A stretch of 12,222 bases of DNA, from the NCBI GenBank assembly GCA_934561555.1, contig CAKTGQ010000040.1, positions 1-12,222 of the forward strand. Reading direction: 5' to 3'. Made by a program: the position numbers and the translations under genes. This DNA is from an uncultured Faecalibacterium sp. Its GTDB lineage: Bacteria > Bacillota > Clostridia > Oscillospirales > Ruminococcaceae. The stretch's first letter is position 1. Every line of letters starts with the position of its first letter. Under the pieces are notes generated by a model that saw only the letters and a program-made list of their open reading frames with translations, was not told the origin of the DNA and ran no database searches. Shown one piece after another: positions 1-6,261 of this stretch.

Positions 1-73
1 ACACAGAAGTTAAGCTTACTTGTGCCGAAGATAGTTAGCTGGAAACGGCTTGTGAAAATAGGTAGTCGCCGAC
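1..73 (+). rRNA. 5S ribosomal RNA, 3' part (partial)
   Basis: The window opens inside a sequence with the conserved 5S core ACACAGAAGTTAAGCT, followed by GCCGAAGATAG and the 3' segment GAAAATAGGTAGTCGCCGAC. These match the usual layout of loop B/helix III and of the 3' half of bacterial 5S rRNA. The 5' half lies off the window, so the closing helix cannot be checked and the 3' end is approximate by a few bases. A tRNA gene follows 40 bp later, as is common at the tail of Firmicute rRNA operons. Confidence 0.85.
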
Positions 74-78
74 TTTTG

Positions 79-111
79 ATTATCAGAATGAAGAAACCGC
101 ATTCTGATAAT
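79..111 (+). repeat. Perfect 12-bp inverted repeat between 5S rRNA and tRNA-Lys
   Basis: ATTATCAGAATG (79-90) pairs perfectly with CATTCTGATAAT (100-111) around a 9-base loop. There is no T-run after the 3' arm, and the tRNA begins 2 bases later. It is therefore unlikely to be a terminator. It more plausibly acts as a processing stem separating 5S rRNA from the tRNA precursor. The processing role is inference. Confidence 0.7.
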
Positions 112-113
112 AT

Positions 114-189
114 GCACCTCTAGCTCAGTTGGTAGAGCAACTGACTCTTAATCAGTGGGCCCAGGGTTCGAGTCCCTGGAGGTGCACCA
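114..189 (+). tRNA. tRNA-Lys (anticodon CTT)
   Basis: A full cloverleaf can be drawn. The acceptor stem is GCACCTC (114-120) with GAGGTGC (179-185). The D-arm stem is GCTC/GAGC (123-126 and 135-138). The anticodon stem is ACTGA/TCAGT (140-144 and 152-156), with loop CTCTTAA and anticodon CTT at 147-149. The T-arm carries GGTTCGAGTCC. The discriminator base is A186, and CCA is genomically encoded at 187-189. The anticodon reads AAG, lysine. It probably shares the rRNA operon transcript. Confidence 0.97.
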
Positions 190-192
190 ATA

Positions 193-230
193 AAAGAGCG
201 TTGAATCGTAAGATTTGACGCTCTTTCTTT
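193..230 (+). terminator. Rho-independent terminator after tRNA-Lys
   Basis: The outer stem AAAGAGCGT (193-201) pairs with ACGCTCTTT (218-226). The helix continues inward through two wobble pairs and AATC/GATT to a GTAA tetraloop. The 3' arm runs into T-rich sequence (TTTCTTTAT). It closes the 5S-tRNA transcript. Confidence 0.85.
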
Positions 231-245
231 ATGTAGGAAAGCGGC

Positions 246-313
246 TGCACACTTTCTGCACACTGTTTGCACATTTGCCCGAATCAAGGGCGTTTCTGCG
301 CAAGGTTTGCACA
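246..313. repeat. Four TGCACA motifs, three in 11-bp phase
   Basis: TGCACA begins at 246, 257, 268 and 308. The first three are exactly 11 bp apart, so they fall on one face of the helix; the fourth lies 40 bp further on. Together with the gene fragment at 346-536 and the palindrome at 535-550, these are the only structures seen in the gene-free stretch 231-606. A protein-binding array is possible but unproven. Confidence 0.35.
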
Positions 314-345
314 GCCTGCTTTCCTTTGCATAAAAAGAAGAAATG

Positions 346-536
346 TTAGGCGAACAAGGCTCTCGTCAATTCTCTGCGTTCGTCTGCGTCCATCAGCCGG
401 ATGGCTTCAAGGATCTCCCTGCTGGAGATTTTTGTTGCCGCCGGCTTTTCGTTTTGCCGGGGTTATAGACCTGCTTGGAGTCGAGCTTTTCCAAAGCGTC
501 CCTGTTGGCTCTCTGCAAGGAAAAACACAAGGCTCT
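346..536 (-). pseudogene. Frameshifted C-terminal gene fragment, unknown family
   Basis: The minus strand reads as protein-like in two successive frames. The first frame gives a segment ending DALEKLDSKQVYNPGK. The second gives EKPAATKISSREILEAIRL, then MDADERRELTRALFA and a TAA stop at 348-346. The two join if one A is restored in the short A-run of GGCAAAACGAAAA (near 440-455), which would give a continuous hydrophilic, probably helical C-terminus. No ATG or ribosome binding site precedes the fragment, and a TAA in the first frame limits it upstream. I do not recognise the family. It could be the remnant of an element inserted downstream of tRNA-Lys, or chance; the plus-strand frame here has no coding character. 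Confidence 0.35.
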
Positions 537-550
537 TTATTATAATAAAG
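535..550. promoter_or_regulatory. 16-bp perfect AT-rich palindrome upstream of the sigma operon
   Basis: CTTTATTATAATAAAG is a perfect 16-bp dyad. Its right half, ATAATAAAG (542-550), recurs at 561-569, 19 bp further on. The centre ATTATAAT also resembles the arms of Fur/PerR-type boxes and overlaps a TATAAT hexamer (541-546) that could serve as a -10. The position, about 100 bp before the sigma-factor start, suits an operator for the downstream operon. The binding protein is unknown. Confidence 0.45.
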
Positions 551-642
551 CTATAAGAACATAATAAAGGCAATTATTTGAAATTTTTGAAAAAACAGAA
601 ATCATTTTGATGATATGGGACGTTTTAATAGACAGGAAGGGG

Positions 643-1185
643 GTGAACCGTATCCAGACAGAATTATTGCTACGGAAAGCGCAGAGCGGAGATACGGGTG
701 CGCTGGACACTCTGATTACAGCGTACTATCCACAAATTCTGAACTATTGCCGTTGGCATACAGCGGACGAGCAGCAGGCGCAGGATGCAGCACAGGAAAC
801 CTTTTTGAAAGCGGTGCGCTGGCTGGATTCCTGTGGTGGATTTCAGGGGGCATTCCGTCCCTTTCTGTACAAAATCGCAAAAAACATTTGCATCGATCTG
901 AACCGTACTATGGAGCGGACGGAGGTATCGCTGGAGAGCTTGCCGGGCGAACCCGCCTATCAGGAAAGCGGCTTTGCTGCGGCAGAGGAGAAAGCAAACC
1001 TGCGAGCGCTGACGGCCCAGCTGGAGCCGGAACAGCGGGAACTGGTATTGCTGCGGTTCGCACAACAGCTTAAATTGCGGGAGATCGCGCAGATTACAGG
1101 TCTGCCCCTGCGCACAGTGCAGTCCCGCCTGCGTGCCGCATTGAAAACCTTGAAAATGCAATTGGAAAAGGAGGACTGGAGATGA
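643..1185 (+). CDS. RNA polymerase sigma factor, ECF (sigma-70) family
   Basis: This is a two-domain ECF sigma factor that would direct RNA polymerase to a small set of promoters, probably including its own. Region 2 spans roughly residues 20-90, with the characteristic QDAAQETFLKAVRW and FRPFLYKIAKNICIDLNR segments. Region 4 spans roughly residues 125-175 and contains LEPEQRELVLLRFAQ and a helix-turn-helix reading LREIAQITGLPLRTVQSRL. The GTG start at 643 is chosen because AGGA lies 5 bases upstream and the protein then begins just before the conserved LLRKAQSGD, giving 180 aa. The frame is open further, to TTG 607 and ATG 610, but no ribosome binding site precedes them. The gene overlaps the next by ATGA. 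No classical anti-sigma domain is recognisable next door, although the adjacent six-helix membrane protein could play that role. Confidence 0.9.
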   Translation: MNRIQTELLLRKAQSGDTGALDTLITAYYPQILNYCRWHTADEQQAQDAAQETFLKAVRWLDSCGGFQGAFRPFLYKIAKNICIDLNRTMERTEVSLESLPGEPAYQESGFAAAEEKANLRALTAQLEPEQRELVLLRFAQQLKLREIAQITGLPLRTVQSRLRAALKTLKMQLEKEDWR

Positions 1186-1913
1186 ATCGAGCCTTTGAAA
1201 AAGAACTGTCCAGAGCACTGGCGACAGAGCTTGACACAGCCGCACCGAAAACGCTGCTGCGCCGCTGCCGGGCGGAACATGTCGTAAAACAACGGAGTGA
1301 TTGGCGTGATTTGCTGCACTGCCAGTTCAAATTGCTGGGCTGGAAGGTCTGGGCGCTGGAAGCAATGGCGGCACTTGCGTTGTACAGTGTGGGTCGGGAA
1401 CTTGCCCTGTGGGAGAAGGCATGGACATTACGCAATGCACTGTTTGGTCTGAGCGCACTCGCCATGCTGACAGCCCTGCTCGGTCTGCCGTTTTTATACC
1501 GGGCAAGTCAATATAAGATGCTTGAACTGGAACATGCCACATGTGCAGGAATCGGTCGTCCGCTGGTGATGCGGTTTTTTCTGCTGCTGGCGGGGGAAAC
1601 AATCCTGCTGGGAGTGCTGGTACTCAATGTGCGGGCAGCCGTGCCATGGAGCATCGGGCAACTGCTGGCGGTGTTGACCGTGCCATTCCTGACCGCAAAC
1701 AATGAGTTGCTTCTGCTGCTGCGCTGGGTGCGCCCGGAATGGATGATGACCGGGGTTGTACCACTGTTTGCAGGGCAGCTGTGTTTGCTGCGGTTCGTGC
1801 AATTATCGGAACTGCCGAAAGGTCTGCCGCTGGCGGCGGGTGTACTGGTGCTCTGCATGGTGTTGCAGTGCATCCAGCTTGCCGCCCGGTCAGAATATAT
1901 TGCAGAAGCTTGA
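1182..1913 (+). CDS. Six-helix membrane protein, possible sensor or anti-sigma partner
   Basis: This 243-aa protein has a charged cytoplasmic N-terminus (about residues 1-50, with many Arg and Lys). It is followed by about six hydrophobic segments near 54-71, 86-106, 128-150, 155-180, 188-206 and 213-235. The start is firm: AAGGAGG lies about 9 bases upstream and the ATG overlaps the sigma-factor stop as ATGA, implying translational coupling. I do not recognise a named family. Being the second gene of an ECF-sigma/ABC operon suggests either a membrane anchor that holds the sigma factor inactive or an accessory subunit of the transporter. The N-terminal FEKELSRALATELD stretch is a plausible helix for binding sigma, but that is inference. 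Confidence 0.8.
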   Translation: MNRAFEKELSRALATELDTAAPKTLLRRCRAEHVVKQRSDWRDLLHCQFKLLGWKVWALEAMAALALYSVGRELALWEKAWTLRNALFGLSALAMLTALLGLPFLYRASQYKMLELEHATCAGIGRPLVMRFFLLLAGETILLGVLVLNVRAAVPWSIGQLLAVLTVPFLTANNELLLLLRWVRPEWMMTGVVPLFAGQLCLLRFVQLSELPKGLPLAAGVLVLCMVLQCIQLAARSEYIAEA

Positions 1914-1925
1914 AAGGAACAAGTC

Positions 1926-2807
1926 ATGGAACTGAAAATTCAGAATATTACAAAGAGATACCGGGATAAAACGGCGGTGGATGATGTGTCCATCACTCTC
2001 ACGCCGGGTGTGTGGGGGCTGCTGGGGGCGAATGGTGCAGGCAAAACAACCTTAATGCGGATGCTGGCGGGCATTCTGCGGCCCAGCAGTGGCCGGATTT
2101 TGTGCGATGGGGTGGAGATTGGAACGCTTGGTGCGGCCTACCGGGAAAAGCTGGGGTATCTGCCGCAGGAATTCGGGTTTTACCCGGAATTCACGGTGCA
2201 GGACTATCTGGAATATATGGCGGCGCTCAAGGGTCTGCCGCGCACAGAGGCTGCCCGGCAGATCGACGCACTGCTGGAGCGGGTAAGCCTGACTGAGGTG
2301 CGCCGCAAAAAGATCGTGAAGCTTTCCGGCGGTATGAAGCGCCGGGTTGGCATCGCACAGGCACTGCTCAACGACCCGGAAATTTTAATTCTAGATGAGC
2401 CCACGGCAGGGCTGGACCCCGGAGAACGGGTGCGCTTCCGCAATCTGCTGTCGGAGTTTGCGCAGGAACGGATCGTTCTCATATCAACGCATATCGTTTC
2501 GGATGTGGAATACATTGCGGCCGAAAATGCCGTGATGAAGGCTGGCAAAATCATTGCACAGGACACCACCGAAGGGCTGGTAAAGCAGATCGAAGCCAAA
2601 GTCTGGCAGGGAAATATCCCGATGGAACAGCTTGCCCGGTGGGAACACCGGCTGCGGGTGGTGAACCTGCGCAACGAGCCGGACGGAACGGCAACATTGC
2701 GGTATCTGGCGGATGCACCGCAGCTGCCGGACAGCATCTCGGCGCAGCCCAGACTGGAAGATCTGTATCTGTGGCTTTTCCCAGAGGAAATGGAGGAAGC
2801 AAAATGA
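1926..2807 (+). CDS. ABC transporter ATP-binding protein
   Basis: This 293-aa ABC ATPase would power the permease encoded by the next gene. Visible motifs in order are Walker A GANGAGKTT (residues 34-42), Q-loop Q81 within YLPQEFGFYPEFTV, signature LSGGM (133-137), Walker B LILDEPTAGLDP (154-165) and the H-loop histidine H189 in ISTHIV. The C-terminal 80 residues after the core fold lack catalytic motifs; many single-domain exporter ATPases have such a tail. AAGGAAC precedes the ATG, which lies 12 bp after the previous stop. The stop overlaps the permease start as ATGA. The sequence resembles ATPases of ABC-2 exporters, such as those for peptide antibiotics, polysaccharides or stress-response transporters. 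The substrate cannot be read from the sequence. Confidence 0.93.
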   Translation: MELKIQNITKRYRDKTAVDDVSITLTPGVWGLLGANGAGKTTLMRMLAGILRPSSGRILCDGVEIGTLGAAYREKLGYLPQEFGFYPEFTVQDYLEYMAALKGLPRTEAARQIDALLERVSLTEVRRKKIVKLSGGMKRRVGIAQALLNDPEILILDEPTAGLDPGERVRFRNLLSEFAQERIVLISTHIVSDVEYIAAENAVMKAGKIIAQDTTEGLVKQIEAKVWQGNIPMEQLARWEHRLRVVNLRNEPDGTATLRYLADAPQLPDSISAQPRLEDLYLWLFPEEMEEAK

Positions 2808-4057
2808 ACCTGTATCGTTTGGAATTGAAACGTGTGTGCAAAACCCGTATGACAGCTATTCTGCTGGCCATTGCGTTGGTGCTGGCTGTGGTCATGGCAT
2901 ATCTGCCGGTGACCTTTATCGGCTGGACGGAACTGGATGCCAGCGGAAACAAAGTAAGTTACACGGGTCTGAAAGCAATCAGGAAACGGCAGGAGCAGCA
3001 GGTATCCGGTACCATCACGCCGGATGTCATGCAGGAAGCACTGGAAGCCTATCAGCGGGTGTACCGGCAGTATGATGCAAGCTCCATCAACGATATCCCG
3101 GTCGAGGTATTTTATAAAGAACTTGCCCGGTATCAGCCTCTTGTGAACAACGCAAAGGAAGCTTTTGCCGACCCGAAAACCGGCATGGCACCGGGCGTGA
3201 TGGGGCTGACCGCAGAGGATATGCAGAACTTTTACAGCCAGCTCCCCAAACGGCTGGAATCGGTGATCTGGCTGGAACAAGACGGAAAGCCCAGCTATGA
3301 GCAGGCGCAGGCCATTGCACAGAAAAAGTTCGATGCTGTACAAAAACCGTTCACCTATTCATTTGGGGTCAGTCCAGACGCAATGGATTATCAGACTCTG
3401 TTGAGCTTGCTGCTCACCCTGCTGTGCGCGGTGATTGCGGCCCCGGTGTTTGCATCGGATGCACAGACCGGGGCGCAGGACATCCAACTGTGCACAAAAA
3501 ACGGCGGTCTGCGGCTAGCAGCGGCAAAGCTAGCGGCGGCGTTTAGTATCACAGGGGCGGCGTATTTGCTCTGCGGCGTGGTGTGGATCCTGGTCACGAA
3601 TGCTCTATTTGGCTGGGAAAGTACCCAAACTTCCGTGCAATGGCTGTTTTCTGTGACCAGCCTGCTGCCGTATACCGTTGGCCAGATGGAGTGGGTCATG
3701 CTGGTGGCAAACTTCCTGATCTTCTTTGCGGAGGTGGCCTTTGTGCTGATGGCATCCGTATGGGCCAAGAACAACCTGACCGCTTTGTCTGTGGCGCTGA
3801 TCAGTGTGGTGGCACCGCTGATTGTTTATATGGTCGTGCCGGGCTCCTTTGGAGAATGGCTGTCCACCCTGATTCCGGCAGGGGGCATTGGGCTTTCCAA
3901 TGCATTGCAGTATAAAATGATCAGCTTTGATTTTCTCTATGCAGGCGGGCATGCCTTCTTTCAGGCAGATGTACTGCTGGCATCGGCACCGATCAAGATC
4001 GTTCTGCTCGTTGGATTGGCAGCATGGGGGTATCTGCGAAAGACCAAGGTGGCTTAA
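2804..4057 (+). CDS. ABC-2-type transporter permease
   Basis: This 417-aa integral membrane partner of the preceding ATPase has one N-terminal helix (about residues 17-38). A long soluble region follows (about 39-205), probably extracytosolic, and then a block of five or so helices between 210 and 412. This plan is typical of ABC-2 exporter permeases that carry a large external domain between TM1 and TM2. The start is the ATG overlapping the ATPase stop (ATGA), with GGAGGAAG just upstream. An in-frame upstream extension lies wholly inside the ATPase gene and is not expected to be used. Gene order (sigma, membrane protein, ATPase, permease) suggests that one signal controls the transporter. 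Whether it exports a peptide or lipid, or relieves envelope stress, is not known. Confidence 0.88.
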   Translation: MNLYRLELKRVCKTRMTAILLAIALVLAVVMAYLPVTFIGWTELDASGNKVSYTGLKAIRKRQEQQVSGTITPDVMQEALEAYQRVYRQYDASSINDIPVEVFYKELARYQPLVNNAKEAFADPKTGMAPGVMGLTAEDMQNFYSQLPKRLESVIWLEQDGKPSYEQAQAIAQKKFDAVQKPFTYSFGVSPDAMDYQTLLSLLLTLLCAVIAAPVFASDAQTGAQDIQLCTKNGGLRLAAAKLAAAFSITGAAYLLCGVVWILVTNALFGWESTQTSVQWLFSVTSLLPYTVGQMEWVMLVANFLIFFAEVAFVLMASVWAKNNLTALSVALISVVAPLIVYMVVPGSFGEWLSTLIPAGGIGLSNALQYKMISFDFLYAGGHAFFQADVLLASAPIKIVLLVGLAAWGYLRKTKVA

Positions 4058-4074
4058 AAGGAAACGCTACTGAA

Positions 4075-4118
4075 AAAAGTTCATCGGATGCATAGAAAAC
4101 TGCATCGGATGAACTTTT
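4075..4118. terminator. Terminator of the sigma/ABC operon
   Basis: AAAAGTTCATCGGATGCA (4075-4092) pairs with 4101-4118 over 18 positions with a single G-G mismatch, around an 8-base loop. The A-run before and TTTT after make it usable in either direction. It begins 18 bp after the permease stop. Because of the near-symmetry, CATCGGATG appears as a direct copy in both arms. Confidence 0.8.
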
Positions 4119-4193
4119 GTGTCCTAAGCTCCCTGCCATGAATCATGGCTGTTGATGTACATTTGATGCGTGGTCTATGCAAAACAATCTCTC

Positions 4194-4249
4194 CTTCTTC
4201 ATCATTTTCACAGCATAGAAGCAGCCGTTCGTGAATGTCGGCTGCTTTT
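4194..4249 (+). terminator. Second terminator-like hairpin preceded by a repeated 24-bp segment
   Basis: AAGCAGCCG (4219-4227) pairs with CGGCTGCTT (4239-4247), followed by a T4 run, making a plausible intrinsic terminator just upstream of the next promoter. The 24 bases at 4194-4217 recur almost unchanged at 5899-5921, also directly before a GCAGCCG-containing hairpin. The stretch 4119-4193 shows no gene. Confidence 0.5.
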
Positions 4250-4250
4250 G

Positions 4251-4259
4251 TGCTATACT
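4251..4259 (+). promoter_or_regulatory. Extended -10 promoter for the SGNH hydrolase gene
   Basis: TGCTATACT contains a TATACT hexamer with the TG extension one base upstream. No good -35 box lies 16-18 bp away, and that region is occupied by the preceding hairpin. The predicted transcript start near 4266 leaves a short leader containing AGGAGG (4276-4281), 9 bases before the start codon. Confidence 0.55.
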
Positions 4260-4290
4260 GGGGTAAAAAACACGCAGGAGGCGTTTTGTT

Positions 4291-5031
4291 ATGGCATTAT
4301 GGATCAACGATGGTCTGCACGAGGCAGCGCAGGGCATCCGCTCGTTTTTACTGGTGGGACAGTCCAACATGGCAGGGCGGGGCGATTTGACCCCGGAGAA
4401 CGCCATCACCGCCCCGGACTGCTTTATGCTGCGCATGGGACGCTGGCAGCCCATGAGTGAGCCCATCAACGTAGACCGCGCGGTGGCAGAGGGTGCAGTT
4501 CCCCGCAGCGGCGCAAACCTTGCCGCAAGCTTTGCCGCGCAGCTGCAAAAGGAGACCGGCGTAAAGCTTGGTCTGATTCCCTGCGCAGACGGCGGCACCC
4601 GCATCAGTCAGTGGCAGCCGGGCGAGGTGCTGTTCGACCACGCCGTCTTTCAAGCAAAACTGGCTATGCGCACCTCCGCGCTGACCGCGATCTTGTGGCA
4701 TCAGGGCGAGAGCGACTGCCTTGCCCCGGAGCAGCTGGAAGCCTACCCGGAGCAGTTTTTGCGCACCATGCGCGGCTTTAGGGCAGAGCTGGGCGATTTA
4801 CCCATCGTGGTGGGGGAACTGGGCTACCCGGAACACGGTTTCCACGGCACCCCGGCAGAACTATTGAAGGAGTTCAACCGCCGTCTGCCGGAACTGACCG
4901 CTCAGCTGCCGAAGTGTGCTGTGGTATCTGCGGCTGGCTTGACCGCACGCCCGGACGGCCTGCACTTTACCACCGAAAGCCTGCGGACACTGGGCTTGCG
5001 GTATCTGGAAGCCTACAAGAGTCTGGTGTAA
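4291..5031 (+). CDS. SGNH/sialate-O-acetylesterase-like carbohydrate esterase
   Basis: This 246-aa hydrolase belongs to the SASA (sialic-acid-specific acetylesterase, PF03629-like) group of SGNH enzymes, which remove O-acetyl groups from sugars. Catalytic blocks are all visible: block I FLLVGQSNMAGRG with the nucleophile Ser25, a glycine-containing CADGGTRISQW segment (98-108), ILWHQGESD (134-142), and the C-terminal pair Asp222/His225 in PDGLHFT. There is no signal peptide or membrane segment, so it should act in the cytoplasm on imported sugars. AGGAGG lies 9 bases upstream of the ATG. It appears monocistronic, with its own promoter and no clear terminator before the next gene. The exact substrate (sialic acid, acetyl-xylan oligomers or another acetylated sugar) is open. 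Confidence 0.88.
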   Translation: MALWINDGLHEAAQGIRSFLLVGQSNMAGRGDLTPENAITAPDCFMLRMGRWQPMSEPINVDRAVAEGAVPRSGANLAASFAAQLQKETGVKLGLIPCADGGTRISQWQPGEVLFDHAVFQAKLAMRTSALTAILWHQGESDCLAPEQLEAYPEQFLRTMRGFRAELGDLPIVVGELGYPEHGFHGTPAELLKEFNRRLPELTAQLPKCAVVSAAGLTARPDGLHFTTESLRTLGLRYLEAYKSLV

Positions 5032-5088
5032 ATGCCGGATTTCTTCAGGAAAGCAGTCGCTTTTCTGCAACCGCTTTTGGGTTTTCTA

Positions 5089-5097
5089 TGCTACAAT
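5089..5097 (+). promoter_or_regulatory. Extended -10 promoter for the YesL-like gene
   Basis: TGCTACAAT provides a TACAAT hexamer with a TG extension. No convincing -35 box is seen. Transcription from about 5104 would leave an 18-base leader with the ribosome binding site GAGAGGTGA. The same nonamer occurs in the promoter at 6281-6289. Confidence 0.5.
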
Positions 5098-5121
5098 AGA
5101 GCCATAGAGAGGTGAACGAAA

Positions 5122-5887
5122 ATGCTGTTTGGACGGGAATATATGCCGGAAGGTGCGGGTGTTGCCCCGGATGCGCCCCGCAAAAAAAGGCGCGGCACGG
5201 CTTTGGGAGATCCTGAGCCGGGACTTGGACGGTATTTTCCTGTCCGAGGCACTGGCAATGTTGGCCTGTGCCCCGGCAGCAATTCTGGCAGGCATTGCCC
5301 TCTGGCTGGGCAGCCTGCCCCTGTGCCTGCTGGCGGCAGCTGCCGCCGGGTGGCTGGTAGGCCCGGCGTTGACCTGCCTGTACGATACCATCCTGCGTGC
5401 CTTGCGGGATGAGCCGGGCTTCTGGTGGCACACCTACAAGCGGGTGTGGAAGCAGAGCTTTAAAAGCAGCCTTGTGCCCGGCATAGTGTTCACCCTGCTG
5501 TGGACGCTGGTGGCTTACGCCGCCTTTGTGCTGCCCCAGATGACAACGGTCTCGGCGGGCTTTGCGCTGGTGCTGGACATGGTGCTGCTGCTGACGCTGG
5601 GCAGCTATTACTGGATGCAGAACGCTCTGTTCGACGCCCCGGTCAGCAAAAAGCTTTCCAACTGCGTGCGGATGCTGCTGGGCTTTCTGCCCCGCACTGC
5701 CCTTTCGGCGGTGTTCCAGCTGGGATACTGGCTGCTGATGGCAGTTGTCATCCCGCGCTGCGCCTTTATTTTCCTGCTCACCGGGCTGTGGCTGCCCAAC
5801 CTGCTGGCGATGCTGGCAGTGTATGCCCCCGTTGAAAAAAGCCTGCATCTGGAAGAACAGATCCAGGCCAAGCGGGAGAACGATTGA
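5122..5887 (+). CDS. YesL-like (DUF624) membrane protein, apparent frameshift at A7
   Basis: This multi-helix membrane protein has YesL/DUF624 features: a short N-terminus, an EIL-RDL amphipathic segment, two helices, then GPALTCLYDTILRALRDEP and GFWWHTYKRVWKQSFKSS, then four further helices. The family is often found near sugar-utilisation genes and its role is unknown. GAGAGGTGA lies 7 bases before ATG 5122, whose frame gives MLFGREYMPEGAGVAPDAPRKK, the usual family start. That frame then goes wrong: the rest of the protein is in the +1 frame, open to 5887. Removing one A from the A7 run at 5182-5188 joins them into a 254-aa protein (RKK then GAARLWEIL). The alternative start, TTG 5129 in the downstream frame, gives an unfamilylike N-terminus and has a poor site. 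Causes could be a real mutation, a sequencing error or slippage at the A-run. Confidence 0.75.
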
Positions 5888-5930
5888 GACATTTTCTGCT
5901 TCTTCATCATAAAACAGCATATCTCCATTC

Positions 5931-5978
5931 TGCAAAAAACGGCTGCCATTCCTTCGCTTTGGGCAGCCGTTTTTTGCA
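5931..5978. terminator. Strong bidirectional terminator after the YesL-like gene
   Basis: TGCAAAAAACGGCTGCC (5931-5947) pairs perfectly with GGCAGCCGTTTTTTGCA (5962-5978) around a 14-base loop. A6 in one arm and T6 in the other let it act on both strands. It ends the YesL-like transcript and would also stop anything reading leftwards from the AraC remnant. The preceding 5899-5921 segment is a near copy of 4194-4217. Confidence 0.85.
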
Positions 5979-5980
5979 TA

Positions 5981-6223
5981 GAGCTCAGTGGATGGCGCCT
6001 TCATGTGGTAAGCGACATATTCGCGCGGATTGACGCCGTAATTCTTTTTAAAGGAGCGGTAAAAGGTGTTATAATGCCGATTCCTATCCTGAAGAGCGAT
6101 GCAATGGAGCTTGGTACTGGAACAATGCCGCTGAAGGAACTGCTGGCAATCGACCGGCAGGCCGGGGTGAAGGCGGGTCTGCAAGGCAGCATGACCAAAA
6201 TGATCCGCTGCGTCAAACCGCTG
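5981..6223 (-). pseudogene. Decayed C-terminal remnant of an AraC-family regulator
   Basis: Read leftwards, the frame contains IALQDRNRHYNTFYRSFKK and then NYGVNPREYVAYH. This is the second helix-turn-helix and the conserved (F/Y)xxxFKKxxGVxPxEY signature that ends AraC/XylS DNA-binding domains. The upstream part (FDAADHFGHAALQTRLHPG) is scrambled and a TAG stop at 6226-6224 cuts the frame off. No N-terminal ligand domain and no start codon remain. The residues expected between IALQ and the turn (typically VGF) are also missing. The frame happens to stay open far beyond the likely C-terminus into the antisense of the YesL-like gene, which I regard as accidental. An ancestral sugar-responsive regulator beside a YesL-type gene would make sense. 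Confidence 0.6.
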
Positions 6224-6261
6224 CTAACAATGTTAATGCGACCTAACATCGTCAGAAACCA

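Noticed and set aside
246..313. CRISPR array suggested by regularly spaced TGCACA motifs
   Set aside because: The repeats are only 6-7 bases and the spacing is 11 bp, far too short for repeat-spacer units.
267..545. 92-codon plus-strand open frame between tRNA-Lys and the sigma gene
   Set aside because: No ribosome binding site, unusual composition, and it lies opposite the protein-like minus-strand fragment.
2639..2803. N-terminal extension of the permease frame inside the ATPase gene
   Set aside because: The sequence is a shadow of the ATPase C-terminus; ATG 2804 has a good ribosome binding site and the ATGA overlap.
5045..6184. 379-codon minus-strand open frame covering the AraC remnant and the whole YesL-like gene in antisense
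   Set aside because: Only its first 70 or so residues look like a known family. The rest is rich in Gln, His and Pro, typical of a shadow of a GC-rich gene, and it crosses a strong terminator hairpin.
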